Positions 55,474-63,630 of a stretch of 64,000 nt of DNA are shown here, in pieces. Position numbers and translations under genes: made by a program. The number at the start of each line of letters is the position of its first letter. The stretch's first letter is position 1. The notes beneath the pieces are model-generated. The model did no database searches and had not been told where the DNA came from. It saw only the letters and a list, made by a program, of their open reading frames with translations. The stretch is taken from positions 1,240,001 to 1,304,000 of the forward strand of contig NZ_CP023540.1 in NCBI RefSeq assembly GCF_003692615.1. The letters run 5' to 3'. Source of the stretch: Chryseobacterium sp. 6424 (GTDB taxonomy: Bacteria; Bacteroidota; Bacteroidia; Flavobacteriales; Weeksellaceae).

Positions 55474-56748
55474 TTAATCATAAAGTCTTTTCTGGAACCA
55501 TTTGTCGGCAAAATTAAGACCAATCCTGAAGTTGATGAAATTTTGGCGAATCATGTTATTTTCCAGGGTACCGCGCTGGCCAATCTCAAGGCCCACATCA
55601 ATACCGCTCATACGGCTTGCGCTTCTGTTTTCGAATGGTAGGGTAACACCGCCGGTAATCGCAAACTGATTAATGTTGGTACCGTTGAAGGAAAGGTTTC
55701 CTTTTTCGTAATATGCGCCATAGCGATAAGTCACTCTAGAAAAATAGCTGCGGAAGTTGTTGTAATTCGGCAAAATCCAGCCACCCGCTGAGATTTTATA
55801 AGAATTTTCATTGGTGAAAGGCTGCCCCAGGAATTGGATGGTCTCTCCTTTCTTATAATCGAATTGGGTTCCTACAAACCATTTCGCGTCGCGCCCATAA
55901 CCTGCACCAAAAGAGAATTCCATCGGAATCAGGTTTTTATCGGAACTGAAATCCTCATCAATAACGCTGATGTTGTTTTTGGTTTCTCCGTTGCCGTAGA
56001 AATAGGTGCTGTTGGTATAATTGGTATCCATTTCACCCGTATTCCCGAAAGTGTAAGTAGCACCTAACGTGAACTTGCGGTCGGTAGCAAAAGTTTTCTG
56101 GTAGGTAGATCCTAAAGTAAAATTGAAAGTTCTTATACGGTTTTTGGTTTCGTAGCCATTGATGAGTTCAGCATTGCTGTAAGCAATCTCATTGATGTCA
56201 TACAAGTCACCGAAATAGAAATTGGTTTTTACCCCCAATGCAAACTCCGGTACAATCTGGTAAGATAAGGCCGCTTGCACCGTATTCACCGTACCTTCCC
56301 CCCGGAAGACGTTAATTCTAGTAACATTATCTGCCAAAGCATCCTGTACTGCTACTGAATATTTTTTTGAACTGTAAGGCTGGTAACCAAGCCCGAATTT
56401 TACCTTCGGAGAAAGCGGAAATGCAATAGAGATATTTGAAAGATAGGTGGAGTGTTTAGTTACATTTCTACCATCAAAATCCGACTTGAAAAAGTTGTTT
56501 TCGTTGCTCGCTTCTACTTTTATAGAGGTAAGTTCCAGGTTTTTATTGGCTGCAGGATTGCTGAAATTAAAGTTGTTGTTAAAATCCCAGATGTATGCTG
56601 TAGAAACGCCTCCCATCGCATTGATGTCTGTGGTATTGTCATACTTTACATCGCCAATCCCAAAGGCTGCGTAAGGAGAATTACCAATGGTTTGCCCTTG
56701 CATAAAAAACGCTGCGGCAAGCAATGGTAATACGAAAATTCTTTTCAT
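55474..56748 (-). CDS. Outer-membrane beta-barrel protein (FadL/OmpP1-like)
   Basis: The 424-residue protein has a clear signal peptide (MKRIFVLPLLAAAFFMQGQ) and an N-terminal SPYAAFGIGDV...NAMGGVSTAY motif typical of FadL-like long-chain hydrophobic transporters, followed by amphipathic beta strands. The C-terminus ends NFADKWFQKRLYD. The role could be hydrophobic solute uptake or a structural outer-membrane part. Encoded directly before lptC, forming a two-gene unit. Confidence 0.85.
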   Translation of the reverse strand: MKRIFVLPLLAAAFFMQGQTIGNSPYAAFGIGDVKYDNTTDINAMGGVSTAYIWDFNNNFNFSNPAANKNLELTSIKVEASNENNFFKSDFDGRNVTKHSTYLSNISIAFPLSPKVKFGLGYQPYSSKKYSVAVQDALADNVTRINVFRGEGTVNTVQAALSYQIVPEFALGVKTNFYFGDLYDINEIAYSNAELINGYETKNRIRTFNFTLGSTYQKTFATDRKFTLGATYTFGNTGEMDTNYTNSTYFYGNGETKNNISVIDEDFSSDKNLIPMEFSFGAGYGRDAKWFVGTQFDYKKGETIQFLGQPFTNENSYKISAGGWILPNYNNFRSYFSRVTYRYGAYYEKGNLSFNGTNINQFAITGGVTLPFENRSASRMSGIDVGLEIGQRGTLENNMIRQNFINFRIGLNFADKWFQKRLYD

Positions 56749-56936
56749 TCTCTATTTTTAAAAATAATGCGCAAATATCTTAAATATTACTGAATTGAAG
56801 AAATTTACTTTGGTTAAAGTTTGTTAAGGGCTTTCAGTGAATGTATTGTAAGAAAATTCGGCTAAAACAGGTGTCTCAGCGTCATTTAAAATGTATCGGC
56901 AGTTAGTACATCTTCGCTATTTAAACGTAAATTATA

Positions 56937-56944
56937 TATCTTTG
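56937..56944 (+). promoter_or_regulatory. -7 element directly before the holB start
   Basis: TATCTTTG (TAnnTTTG) ends only five bases before the holB ATG at 56949, so transcription would begin at or next to the start codon. The -33 position carries only a weak match (TTCG). Confidence 0.5.
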
Positions 56945-56948
56945 AAAA

Positions 56949-58070
56949 ATGAATTGGGACCAGATTGTAGGACAGGAAAATCTAAAGCAACTTCTTCAGG
57001 AAAGTATCTCCAGCCGGCGCATCAGCCATGCACAACTGTTTACCGGACCGGCCGGATACGGTACATTGCCACTGGCGTTGGCATACGCAAAGGAAATCTT
57101 CATCAGAGAGAACCCCCTGTCCTCGTCTAAGGTAGAACACCTTAATCACCTCGACCTACACTTCAGTTTCCCAGTTTTTAAAGAAAAAAATATAGGTCTC
57201 ACCGCGCCTTTTCTGGAGGATTTCCGAACGATGACCCTTGAAAATCCCTACGCTGACAGCGAAAACTGGAGCAGGACATTAGAATCTGAAAATAAACAGC
57301 TTACTATATATGCAGATGAAATTGATGAACTCAATAAAAAATTTGCACTCAAAAGTTTTGAAGGTGGCAGTAAGGTTTTGATCGTGTGGCAGGCAGATAA
57401 AATGAATATTTCTGCGGCGAACAAATTTCTGAAATTTCTTGAGGAGCCGCCAAAAGACACCATCATTGTCTTGGTGGCAGAAAACACGACGGATATTTTA
57501 CCTACCATACTATCCAGAACACAACTTGTGGAAGTCCCCAGGATTACGGATGAGGCACTGCGCGAATTCATCAGAAAAAATCATGAGACACAGGCCGATC
57601 AATTGGAAGAAATTGTATTTCAGTCCCAAGGAAACTGGAATGCCGCGTTGAAACTGATGCAGCCTAATGCAGCAGTCACCGAGTTCGAACAATTGTTTAT
57701 TGCGTGGGTTCGGGAAGCTTTTCAGGTAAAGAAAAAACCACAATTCCTTAAAAACATCGTGCTTTGGGGAAGGAATATTGCCGGCTGGAACCGTGAAAAA
57801 CAAAAAAACTTCCTGGCTTACTGCTCGGAAATGTTCCGCCTGGCGATGTTGCAGAATTATGGCAATCAAGAATTAGTGTATAAAAAAATTAATTCTTCTG
57901 GTTTCAAGTGGGAAAGCTTCTCGAAATATATCCACGGGGCCAATATCGAATCTATACTTACCGAAATTACGGAAGCGGATTATCACCTCGAAAGAAATGC
58001 GAATCCCAAAATTGTATGGACAGATCTTGGGATAAAACTTTCGCGATACCTGCATAAATCACCTCATTAA
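56949..58070 (+). CDS. holB: DNA polymerase III subunit delta'-like
   Basis: The 373-residue AAA+ clamp-loader subunit starts MNWDQIVGQENLKQLLQESI, the classic DnaX/HolB beginning (IVGQE). GPAGYGTLPLA is in the P-loop position but lacks the lysine, as expected for the non-hydrolysing delta' subunit. LIVWQADKMNISAANKFLKFLEEPP (sensor region), RTQLVEVPRI and the C-terminal helical collar follow. Function: loading of the sliding clamp during replication. Convergent with the curli operon. Confidence 0.92.
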   Translation: MNWDQIVGQENLKQLLQESISSRRISHAQLFTGPAGYGTLPLALAYAKEIFIRENPLSSSKVEHLNHLDLHFSFPVFKEKNIGLTAPFLEDFRTMTLENPYADSENWSRTLESENKQLTIYADEIDELNKKFALKSFEGGSKVLIVWQADKMNISAANKFLKFLEEPPKDTIIVLVAENTTDILPTILSRTQLVEVPRITDEALREFIRKNHETQADQLEEIVFQSQGNWNAALKLMQPNAAVTEFEQLFIAWVREAFQVKKKPQFLKNIVLWGRNIAGWNREKQKNFLAYCSEMFRLAMLQNYGNQELVYKKINSSGFKWESFSKYIHGANIESILTEITEADYHLERNANPKIVWTDLGIKLSRYLHKSPH

Positions 58071-58108
58071 TGAAAAAAGCAACGCCAAGGCGCTGCTATA
58101 AAACAAAA

Positions 58109-58130
58109 GTTGAGGAATAAATTCCTCAAC
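58109..58130 (-). terminator. Terminator of the curli operon
   Basis: GTTGAGGAA and TTCCTCAAC form a perfect nine-base stem with loop TAAA; A-rich sequence on the + side gives a minus-strand T run. It lies 15 bases past the last gene. A second small stem, AGCAaCGCC/GGCGcTGCT (58078-58097), may end the converging holB transcript. Confidence 0.78.
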
Positions 58131-58144
58131 TCCCCTTGAAAACA

Positions 58145-59638
58145 TCACTCCCAATCCGGCATCTCTGCGTCGGGGAATAAAGCTGTTCGTTTATTATCTT
58201 GTAGGGTGATTTTGGCGATATTTCTGGTCGAAATCCCATCATTGGAGGTGTTGGTGAAAATTACCTCAGCATTATTTGGTGAGAATCTCGGATCCAGATC
58301 ATTGGTTCCGGCAGGCTTTTGGCTGGCAGATGATATATTTGTGCTGGTATTTGCCTGCATATTATAGATGAATATATTCGTATTCAGTTGTCGGTAGTTA
58401 TTATCCTGATAGCCTGAAATGTCGCGGGTATAAAGCAGTAAGTTGCCATCTACAGACCAGTTAAGCCCACCAGCCGCGCCGGCGACATTCTCCAGTGCTG
58501 TAGCAATGGTATTTCCAGCCATATCAATCACATATATTTTCACATTATAACCATTGGGATCATTTGTTTTAAGCGCAATCTTACTTCCATCATAGCTCCA
58601 GTCGCATTCCGAAATAAAACTTCCGTCTGGTGTGGTATATATGAGTTCGAGGCCGCTGCCATCTTTATTGATCCGGTAAAGTTTATTAAAACTCGGGTAG
58701 ATCAGTTCTTTGCCGTTCATACTCCATGAAAAATCAATTTCCGCGTTATTGAAGCCTGATACCGATAACGTGGTGACTTGGGTAACATCTGAGCCATCTG
58801 GTCTTGAGGTAAAAATCTGTGTGCTGCCAGCCACCGTACGCAGGAAAGCTATGAGCCCGGCGTTCTGGTTCATACGTGGTCTCCAGCTGTTGGCAGTAAG
58901 TGGCGTGAACTGAAAATTGGTATTATTTTCATTACTTGAAACAATATAGTAATTGCCATTTGTTTTTTTCACGTAATGGAAACGGTTATTAGGTACATCA
59001 GATGTTTTAAAACGGAATACCGGGCTGTTAACCGTAGGATTGATGCCATCCGACACGCTTACCTGCCAGTAATACGTAACACCGAACTTTAAATTCTGTA
59101 AGAAATAGTGCTTCTCAGTAAGGTCGTTAATTTCAATGACATTCTGGTCGAAATCGTTTTTAACGACTAATTTATATTTCAAGATATCTGTAGAATCGGC
59201 ATCGGTAGCAGTCCATACGAGGTCCACAGACAGTGGCTGATTTACCGAATTATCTGTGGGCGTTAGCAATACCGGTGCGGTTGGGGGAGTGTTCAAGGCA
59301 TCATCATCACTCATTTCAAATACTATAGAAACTGTTTGGTTTTTGTTTTTGATGCTTACGCCTTGCATGTTCACTAAATATCCTGTCAGTTCAGCTTTTA
59401 CGGAATAATCACCCAAAGGCATGTTTTCAATTAAAAAAGTACCGTCATCTTTTGTAAAAACAGTTTCAGTGGAAGGGGTTGTAATGATCTTCACGTTTTT
59501 TAAAGGTTGGTTGGTGCCTTTTTTTATCACGACACCTTTAAGGCTGCCAGTTTGTACCTGATCGACCAGGTCTTCGCTGCACCCAATTAATAGGAAGGTG
59601 CACAGCGTAAGTATAAATATATAGGTTAGATTTTTCAT
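58145..59638 (-). CDS. Lipoprotein with carboxypeptidase-like, Fn3-like and PD40/TolB-like domains, last gene of the curli operon
   Basis: The 497-residue lipoprotein has lipobox LLIGCSE (Cys20). Domain order: a CarboxypepD_reg-like domain (about residues 30-100: GSLKGVVIKKGTNQPLKNVKI and TKDDGTFLIENMPLGDYSVKAELTGY), a fibronectin-III-like segment (about 115-215, ending FGVTYYWQVSVSDG), then repeated PD40/TolB-like propeller blades (SGFNNAEIDFSWSMNGKELIYPSF, ISECDWSYDGSKIALK, GGLNWSVDGNLLLYTRD, NDLDPRFSPNNAEVIFTNT). It starts three bases after csgG, so it is part of the curli unit. No canonical curli gene matches it; a fibre-anchoring or envelope-tethering role is inferred. Confidence 0.83.
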   Translation of the reverse strand: MKNLTYIFILTLCTFLLIGCSEDLVDQVQTGSLKGVVIKKGTNQPLKNVKIITTPSTETVFTKDDGTFLIENMPLGDYSVKAELTGYLVNMQGVSIKNKNQTVSIVFEMSDDDALNTPPTAPVLLTPTDNSVNQPLSVDLVWTATDADSTDILKYKLVVKNDFDQNVIEINDLTEKHYFLQNLKFGVTYYWQVSVSDGINPTVNSPVFRFKTSDVPNNRFHYVKKTNGNYYIVSSNENNTNFQFTPLTANSWRPRMNQNAGLIAFLRTVAGSTQIFTSRPDGSDVTQVTTLSVSGFNNAEIDFSWSMNGKELIYPSFNKLYRINKDGSGLELIYTTPDGSFISECDWSYDGSKIALKTNDPNGYNVKIYVIDMAGNTIATALENVAGAAGGLNWSVDGNLLLYTRDISGYQDNNYRQLNTNIFIYNMQANTSTNISSASQKPAGTNDLDPRFSPNNAEVIFTNTSNDGISTRNIAKITLQDNKRTALFPDAEMPDWE

Positions 59639-59641
59639 GGT

Positions 59642-61015
59642 TTAGTTTTTTGATTTTCTGTTTCCGAAATAATAATTCAGTCCAAGCCCAATTCTTACAC
59701 CTTGGTCATTGCGGCTGCCATTTACAAAGCCATCCCAATCATCGGAGAAGCCAAAGTCGTATTGGGCAGAGAGCCTTACGGCAATTTGGCTGTTCAGCAG
59801 ATACTCTAATCCGCCGCCCGCTTGGGATTTATATTTCGTTTCGTTATCTAAAAAAAGGGTACCAGCACCGGCATATACAAATGGTGAAAATTTATAGTTT
59901 GGCAACATCAGATATTCCAGATTTATTTCAGACATCAGTACGGTTTCTTTCAGAATACCTGTGTTCTGAAAGGTTACGGTGCTAAAATTGAGTTCTGTAT
60001 TAAAATGGTCATTTATAAAAAACTTGAAACCACCTTTAAAACCAACGTTCATTTTAGGATTTATATAATCACCCTTGATTTGAAAGGCTTCTGCGTTAGC
60101 GAAAAGTGCCATAGTCCCGCGGTGGTTCTGAGGGAATTTGTTGCCTATTGACCGTGAGTCGTTAATTGATGATTCGGTATTATATTCAGAAATAATGTTT
60201 GCGAAATCAGCAGGATTCTTTTGCTTATTTGCCCATAGGTTATCCCTTACGCCTTCCACGATCATACTGTGTACGGCTTTTTCAATGGCTTCCGTCACAG
60301 CCAGATGTACTGGTTCGTTCTGTGTGATGCCAATTTCAGATTCAAGCAGCCTTTCGGTATCAATAAACCTGAAAAAATTACCGTTGATACTTGTTGAAAG
60401 TATGGTTTTGGAGGTATAAACCGTTTTAAGGATTTCCCCGGTGGAGGTTGAAACCGCCCTTAGGTAAACAGTGATGCGATCCTGACGGTATTGTGCACCA
60501 GCGCCCAGACCGAAATATCTTGCACCGATGCCACCCGTCATCACATTGGTGTCATACGATACTACGCCACCTTCCAGGATAATGCCAGCAAAAAGTAATG
60601 GGGGCAATAGGGAAGCGTCGTTAGCGTCGTTTCCGGCATATTCCTTCCGAGTGCTGCGTATGATTTGTCTTTCATTTAAAAGATTTCCAATGTTTTCTCT
60701 TTCTATGGGGGTAAACCATTTGCTGTCTTCAAGTGCTTTGAGCAAGATAGTAGTGGTACCTTGCGGAATGGCTGTACTCCAACTGGCTCCGTTTTCAGCG
60801 GCCTTATATTGGCCAGTCTGGTCACGGAACTTATACACACCTACCACAATTTTTTCTTTCGGGGGTGGCAGGTTCTTAATTTGTGGTGTGTAAGGCGTTG
60901 TTTCGCCTAAAGTGGATTGTTCACTGTTAGTCGGCAGGTTGAAGAGGGTACAGCTGGACAACAGTAAGATCAACGGACTTAAAAGTACGTTTTTGGTTAG
61001 CTTGTTTGTTTTCAT
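59642..61015 (-). CDS. csgG: Curli secretion channel CsgG with added C-terminal barrel-like domain
   Basis: The 457-residue lipoprotein has lipobox LSSC (Cys22). The CsgG core (about residues 45-265) aligns well with the E. coli pore protein: KIVVGVYKFRDQTGQYK, WSTAIPQGTTTILLKALEDSKWFTPIER, LLNERQIIR, GGIGARYFGLGA and STGEILKTVYTSKTIL. Around the pore constriction the E. coli Tyr51...Asn55-Phe56 region is replaced by ENGASW. About 165 extra C-terminal residues (290-457) look like beta-strands of a small outer-membrane barrel (FVYAGAGTLFLDNETKYKS and RIGLGLNYYFGN). E. coli CsgG is 277 residues, so this part is additional. Secretes CsgA and CsgB with CsgE and CsgF. Confidence 0.93.
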   Translation of the reverse strand: MKTNKLTKNVLLSPLILLLSSCTLFNLPTNSEQSTLGETTPYTPQIKNLPPPKEKIVVGVYKFRDQTGQYKAAENGASWSTAIPQGTTTILLKALEDSKWFTPIERENIGNLLNERQIIRSTRKEYAGNDANDASLLPPLLFAGIILEGGVVSYDTNVMTGGIGARYFGLGAGAQYRQDRITVYLRAVSTSTGEILKTVYTSKTILSTSINGNFFRFIDTERLLESEIGITQNEPVHLAVTEAIEKAVHSMIVEGVRDNLWANKQKNPADFANIISEYNTESSINDSRSIGNKFPQNHRGTMALFANAEAFQIKGDYINPKMNVGFKGGFKFFINDHFNTELNFSTVTFQNTGILKETVLMSEINLEYLMLPNYKFSPFVYAGAGTLFLDNETKYKSQAGGGLEYLLNSQIAVRLSAQYDFGFSDDWDGFVNGSRNDQGVRIGLGLNYYFGNRKSKN

Positions 61016-61044
61016 AGGGGGTTGTTTTCAAGGGTTGAAATATG

Positions 61045-61452
61045 TTAGCCGCCGCCGGGAATAATGATTTCCGACTGCTCACCGGTGCTGGTATTAAGTA
61101 TACTGATGAGTAAACCCTGGCTTGTCTGTGACACCTCTAGATAAATGGAGCCAAACACATATGTGCCGGGCTGCAGTTCGCCGTCACCGAACTGATCGCC
61201 AAAGAGTTTTCGAGATAACTCATTTAAGATCTGCCGATTAAGATTATCTGTAAAGCTATCCAGAGAATTTCCTGTCTTTATAGTTGAGCTGCGATTGTTA
61301 TTATCAAACTGATTCTGAGCGCTGGCAGAACTCAAAAGCCACTGATAGTTAAAAGTATCGCCACCAAAAGCCGGATTGAGGGGTTTATAAACCATTTGCT
61401 GTGCCGCCGAGAACAGCGGGACAATAATTAAAAGTAGAATATATTTTTTCAT
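61045..61452 (-). CDS. csgF: Curli assembly protein CsgF
   Basis: The 135-residue secreted protein has a signal peptide (MKKYILLLIIVPLFSAAQ). The mature N-terminus MVYKPLNPAFGGDTFNYQWLLSSASAQNQ matches the CsgF region (NPxFGG, then L-L-x-S-A-x-A-Q-N) that inserts into the CsgG pore. A neck with SLDSFTDNLNRQILNELS and a C-terminal beta domain with ISILNTSTGEQSEI follow. It couples secretion to nucleation at the cell surface. It is 29 bases from csgG. Confidence 0.94.
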   Translation of the reverse strand: MKKYILLLIIVPLFSAAQQMVYKPLNPAFGGDTFNYQWLLSSASAQNQFDNNNRSSTIKTGNSLDSFTDNLNRQILNELSRKLFGDQFGDGELQPGTYVFGSIYLEVSQTSQGLLISILNTSTGEQSEIIIPGGG

Positions 61453-61456
61453 GTGC

Positions 61457-62173
61457 TTAATATTTGAATTCCGTATTCCTTACATTTTTTCGGGAGTTGT
61501 AATCTACCAGTATAGCCAATGCTCTTGAGGCTTCGGCCTCTAGTAATTCTTCATCAGGTTTTGTGAAGAAACTGTGGATCAGTTGGTCATCCTGTGAAAT
61601 TGTTATCCTACTGTTTCTACCGAAGGATGGGATTTCGGAAATGGTGATTGTTGCTTCGAATTTCTTGGGGATCTGATTGTATTTTTTAAAAAAAGATTCA
61701 TAAAAGAGTTGTCCCATCCTTGTTTTAGTGTCATCAATCGTGAGTCCCGATAGTTCTAACTTATTCTCAGGGATGTAACTGACGTCGGTTCCGAACTGTG
61801 CGGCATTAATTTCTAAACTGTCTTTGGCCAATACGCGATCACTCTGTTCTTCTTTGATGAACAAATATACTTTCAGACCATCATTTTTAGCCATTCTAAT
61901 TGTGGTTTCAGCCAGGGTTTTGGTTTCCTCCGGATTCAGTGTGAATTTGCCGCTTTGTTTATTTGTGGAATTGCCTGATGTTCCTTTTTTTACTGATACC
62001 ATGATGTAATTAAGCGCATAGTAAGTGCTGGATGTACTGATGGCCGTAGCTTTTATTTTAAGCAAGCCTTCAGTGTGTTCGGTAATAATTTTTCCTGCAA
62101 TGCCATCTGTATTTTGTGCGGAGTGTTGGTTGGCAAGAAAAATTGCGACCAGAGTTGTGATGAGAGTTTTCAT
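61457..62173 (-). CDS. csgE: Curli assembly protein CsgE with an N-terminal CsgH-like domain
   Basis: The 238-residue protein has a signal peptide (about residues 1-20). The C-terminal half (about 138-226) aligns with E. coli CsgE: ELSGLTIDDTKTRMGQLFYESFF against [22 protein letters not shown], and ATITISEIPSFGRNSRITISQDDQLIHSFF. E. coli CsgE is ~129 residues, so the N-terminal half (about 36-123) is extra. That part, with MVSVKKGTSGNSTNKQSGKFTLNPEETKTLAETTI, resembles CsgH, the curli inhibitor of alphaproteobacteria (S-x-Q-S-G-x-F-x-L pattern). CsgE caps the CsgG pore and selects substrates. ATG 62173 is chosen over TTG 62179. The gene starts 11 bases after csgB ends. Confidence 0.9.
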   Translation of the reverse strand: MKTLITTLVAIFLANQHSAQNTDGIAGKIITEHTEGLLKIKATAISTSSTYYALNYIMVSVKKGTSGNSTNKQSGKFTLNPEETKTLAETTIRMAKNDGLKVYLFIKEEQSDRVLAKDSLEINAAQFGTDVSYIPENKLELSGLTIDDTKTRMGQLFYESFFKKYNQIPKKFEATITISEIPSFGRNSRITISQDDQLIHSFFTKPDEELLEAEASRALAILVDYNSRKNVRNTEFKY

Positions 62174-62184
62174 TTTCAAGGGGA

Positions 62185-62571
62185 TTATTGATTTCTCATA
62201 TACAGTGTCATGTCATTGGCATTGATATTAATTGTCATTCCATTTGATATACTGTTTGCACCGGATACTTCAACTTGATTCCCAGACCCTTTAATGTTTA
62301 TTTCCATATTGGTTGGGGACTGAGTGTAATTTTCATAATAGGTGACGTTATTATTACCATATTGCAGTATTGCCATATAGTCAGCATTGTAATCTTTTAC
62401 CTCTATAATATTGTTGTCACCAATTTGGGCTGTTAATATCTGGGATTGTACACCGGTAGTGGATGCAGATTTTGTCATTTCGTAATATTCCAGCACATTA
62501 TTGCTGTTAATTTGTGCAGTTATAGAGATGGAAGTCAACATGCCTACCATTAAAAAAAGAAGGGTTTTCAT
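62185..62571 (-). CDS. csgB: Minor curlin/nucleator CsgB-like protein
   Basis: The 128-residue secreted protein has a signal peptide (MKTLLFLMVGMLTSISITA) followed by degenerate curlin repeats: TAQIGDNNIIEVKDYNADYMAI, LQYGNNNVTYYENYTQ and INIKGSGNQVEVSG. The Q-x-G-x-x-N units that define curlins are present but few and imperfect, as in CsgB-type nucleators. ATG 62571 gives a normal signal peptide; the upstream start at 62592 does not. It follows csgA after a hairpin and precedes csgE, as expected for a curli unit. A role as second fibre subunit rather than nucleator is possible. Confidence 0.85.
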   Translation of the reverse strand: MKTLLFLMVGMLTSISITAQINSNNVLEYYEMTKSASTTGVQSQILTAQIGDNNIIEVKDYNADYMAILQYGNNNVTYYENYTQSPTNMEINIKGSGNQVEVSGANSISNGMTININANDMTLYMRNQ

Positions 62572-62591
62572 GTTATCTATATTTAAAAACA

Positions 62592-62615
62592 CAGGAGAAA
62601 CCGAAATTTCTCCTG
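62592..62615 (-). terminator. Attenuator-like hairpin between csgA and csgB
   Basis: A perfect nine-base stem, CAGGAGAAA and TTTCTCCTG, has a six-base loop and is followed on the minus strand by TGTGTTTTTAAA, a weak T run. It lies in the 69-base gap after csgA and could let most transcripts stop there. Confidence 0.7.
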
Positions 62616-62640
62616 CATATTTACATTAATGATGTAGTGA

Positions 62641-63459
62641 TTAGTTAGACTGGGTTACAGTCATGGTGTTGTTGCTGCCAACTTGTGTCCCATAATGGAA
62701 ATGATCTTCACCATTTTGTGTAATATCAGCCATGTTGTTGGAACCTACTTGCCAATCGTCAGCTGTATTCCAATCGCCAGTTTGATATTGGTAAATAGTG
62801 TTACCATTACCATTTTGGTAACCAAGTGCTGTGTTGTCATCTCCTGACTGATGAGCGTCAGCATAATTTCCGTCACCAATTTGTAGATAGTCAGCAGTGT
62901 TCCCATCGCCTAACTGCAATTGGTGTATGTAATTATCATCACCGTTTTGTGTAGCAATAGCCATGTTGTTGTCACCTACCTGATCTTGATAAACAAGGTT
63001 GTAATCACCCATTTGCTCAGAAGAAGCTTGGTTTCCATCTCCTTCTTGACCTTGGTTGGCATAGTTAACATCACCACTTTGCATTGCATAGGTGTCGTTA
63101 TTATCACCAACTTGTAGTTGTATCACATCGTTTATAATACCATCCTGATCAGTTTGTGCGGTGTTTCCATCACCATATTGGTCGGTAACATTAGTGTTCC
63201 AGATACCTACTTGGTCAACATCAATACTGTTGTTGTTACCTATGCTCTGAGCATCGTTCTCATGCCACCACTCATTTTGGTCAACAGTCGCAACGTTATT
63301 ATTGCCTTCTTGCAAAAGTCGGTTTAAGTTTTGGTAACCTGTTTGGTTGATGGTAGCTGTGTTTCCATTTCCATCTTGGGTAGAAACATCTCTGTTAGCC
63401 TGTGAGTAAGCGGAGCTTACTGCGAATAGTGCAAATGCACTAACAAGTAATTTTTTCAT
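62641..63459 (-). CDS. csgA: Major curlin CsgA with 22 eleven-residue half-repeats
   Basis: The 272-residue secreted amyloid subunit has a signal peptide (MKKLLVSAFALFAVSSAYSQ). From residue 28 to 269 the chain consists of 22 half-repeats of exactly 11 residues, consensus Q-x-G-[DN]-x-N-x-x-x-x-x, forming 11 full 22-residue curlin repeats; glycine occurs every 11 residues (30, 41, 52, 74, 85 ... 261) except at 63, where Glu stands. E. coli CsgA has five repeats. Past Arg47 the mature protein has no Lys or Arg and many Asp residues, so it should be strongly acidic. Each repeat is expected to add one beta-strand-loop-strand layer. First gene of the curli operon with its own promoter. Confidence 0.94.
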   Translation of the reverse strand: MKKLLVSAFALFAVSSAYSQANRDVSTQDGNGNTATINQTGYQNLNRLLQEGNNNVATVDQNEWWHENDAQSIGNNNSIDVDQVGIWNTNVTDQYGDGNTAQTDQDGIINDVIQLQVGDNNDTYAMQSGDVNYANQGQEGDGNQASSEQMGDYNLVYQDQVGDNNMAIATQNGDDNYIHQLQLGDGNTADYLQIGDGNYADAHQSGDDNTALGYQNGNGNTIYQYQTGDWNTADDWQVGSNNMADITQNGEDHFHYGTQVGSNNTMTVTQSN

Positions 63460-63487
63460 GGTTAAAAATTTTAATTAGTTTGTACCC

Positions 63488-63517
63488 CAAATGTAGAATG
63501 ATTTCGGGAGTCTCAAT
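63488..63517 (-). promoter_or_regulatory. Promoter of the curli operon
   Basis: On the minus strand, ATTG at 63514-63517, an 18-base spacer and TACATTTG at 63488-63495 match the Bacteroidota consensus, with the same spacing and -33 variant as the atpD promoter. About 28 bases separate it from the csgA ATG. Confidence 0.65.
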
Positions 63518-63630
63518 TCCCATCAAATTGCCATTTTTATTAAATCAACAAAAACCATTACGTTATAGGTGTAATCACCCAGGGTATATGGTATTAGTTT
63601 TGCATGATGAAAATAAACCTGGAAACTATT

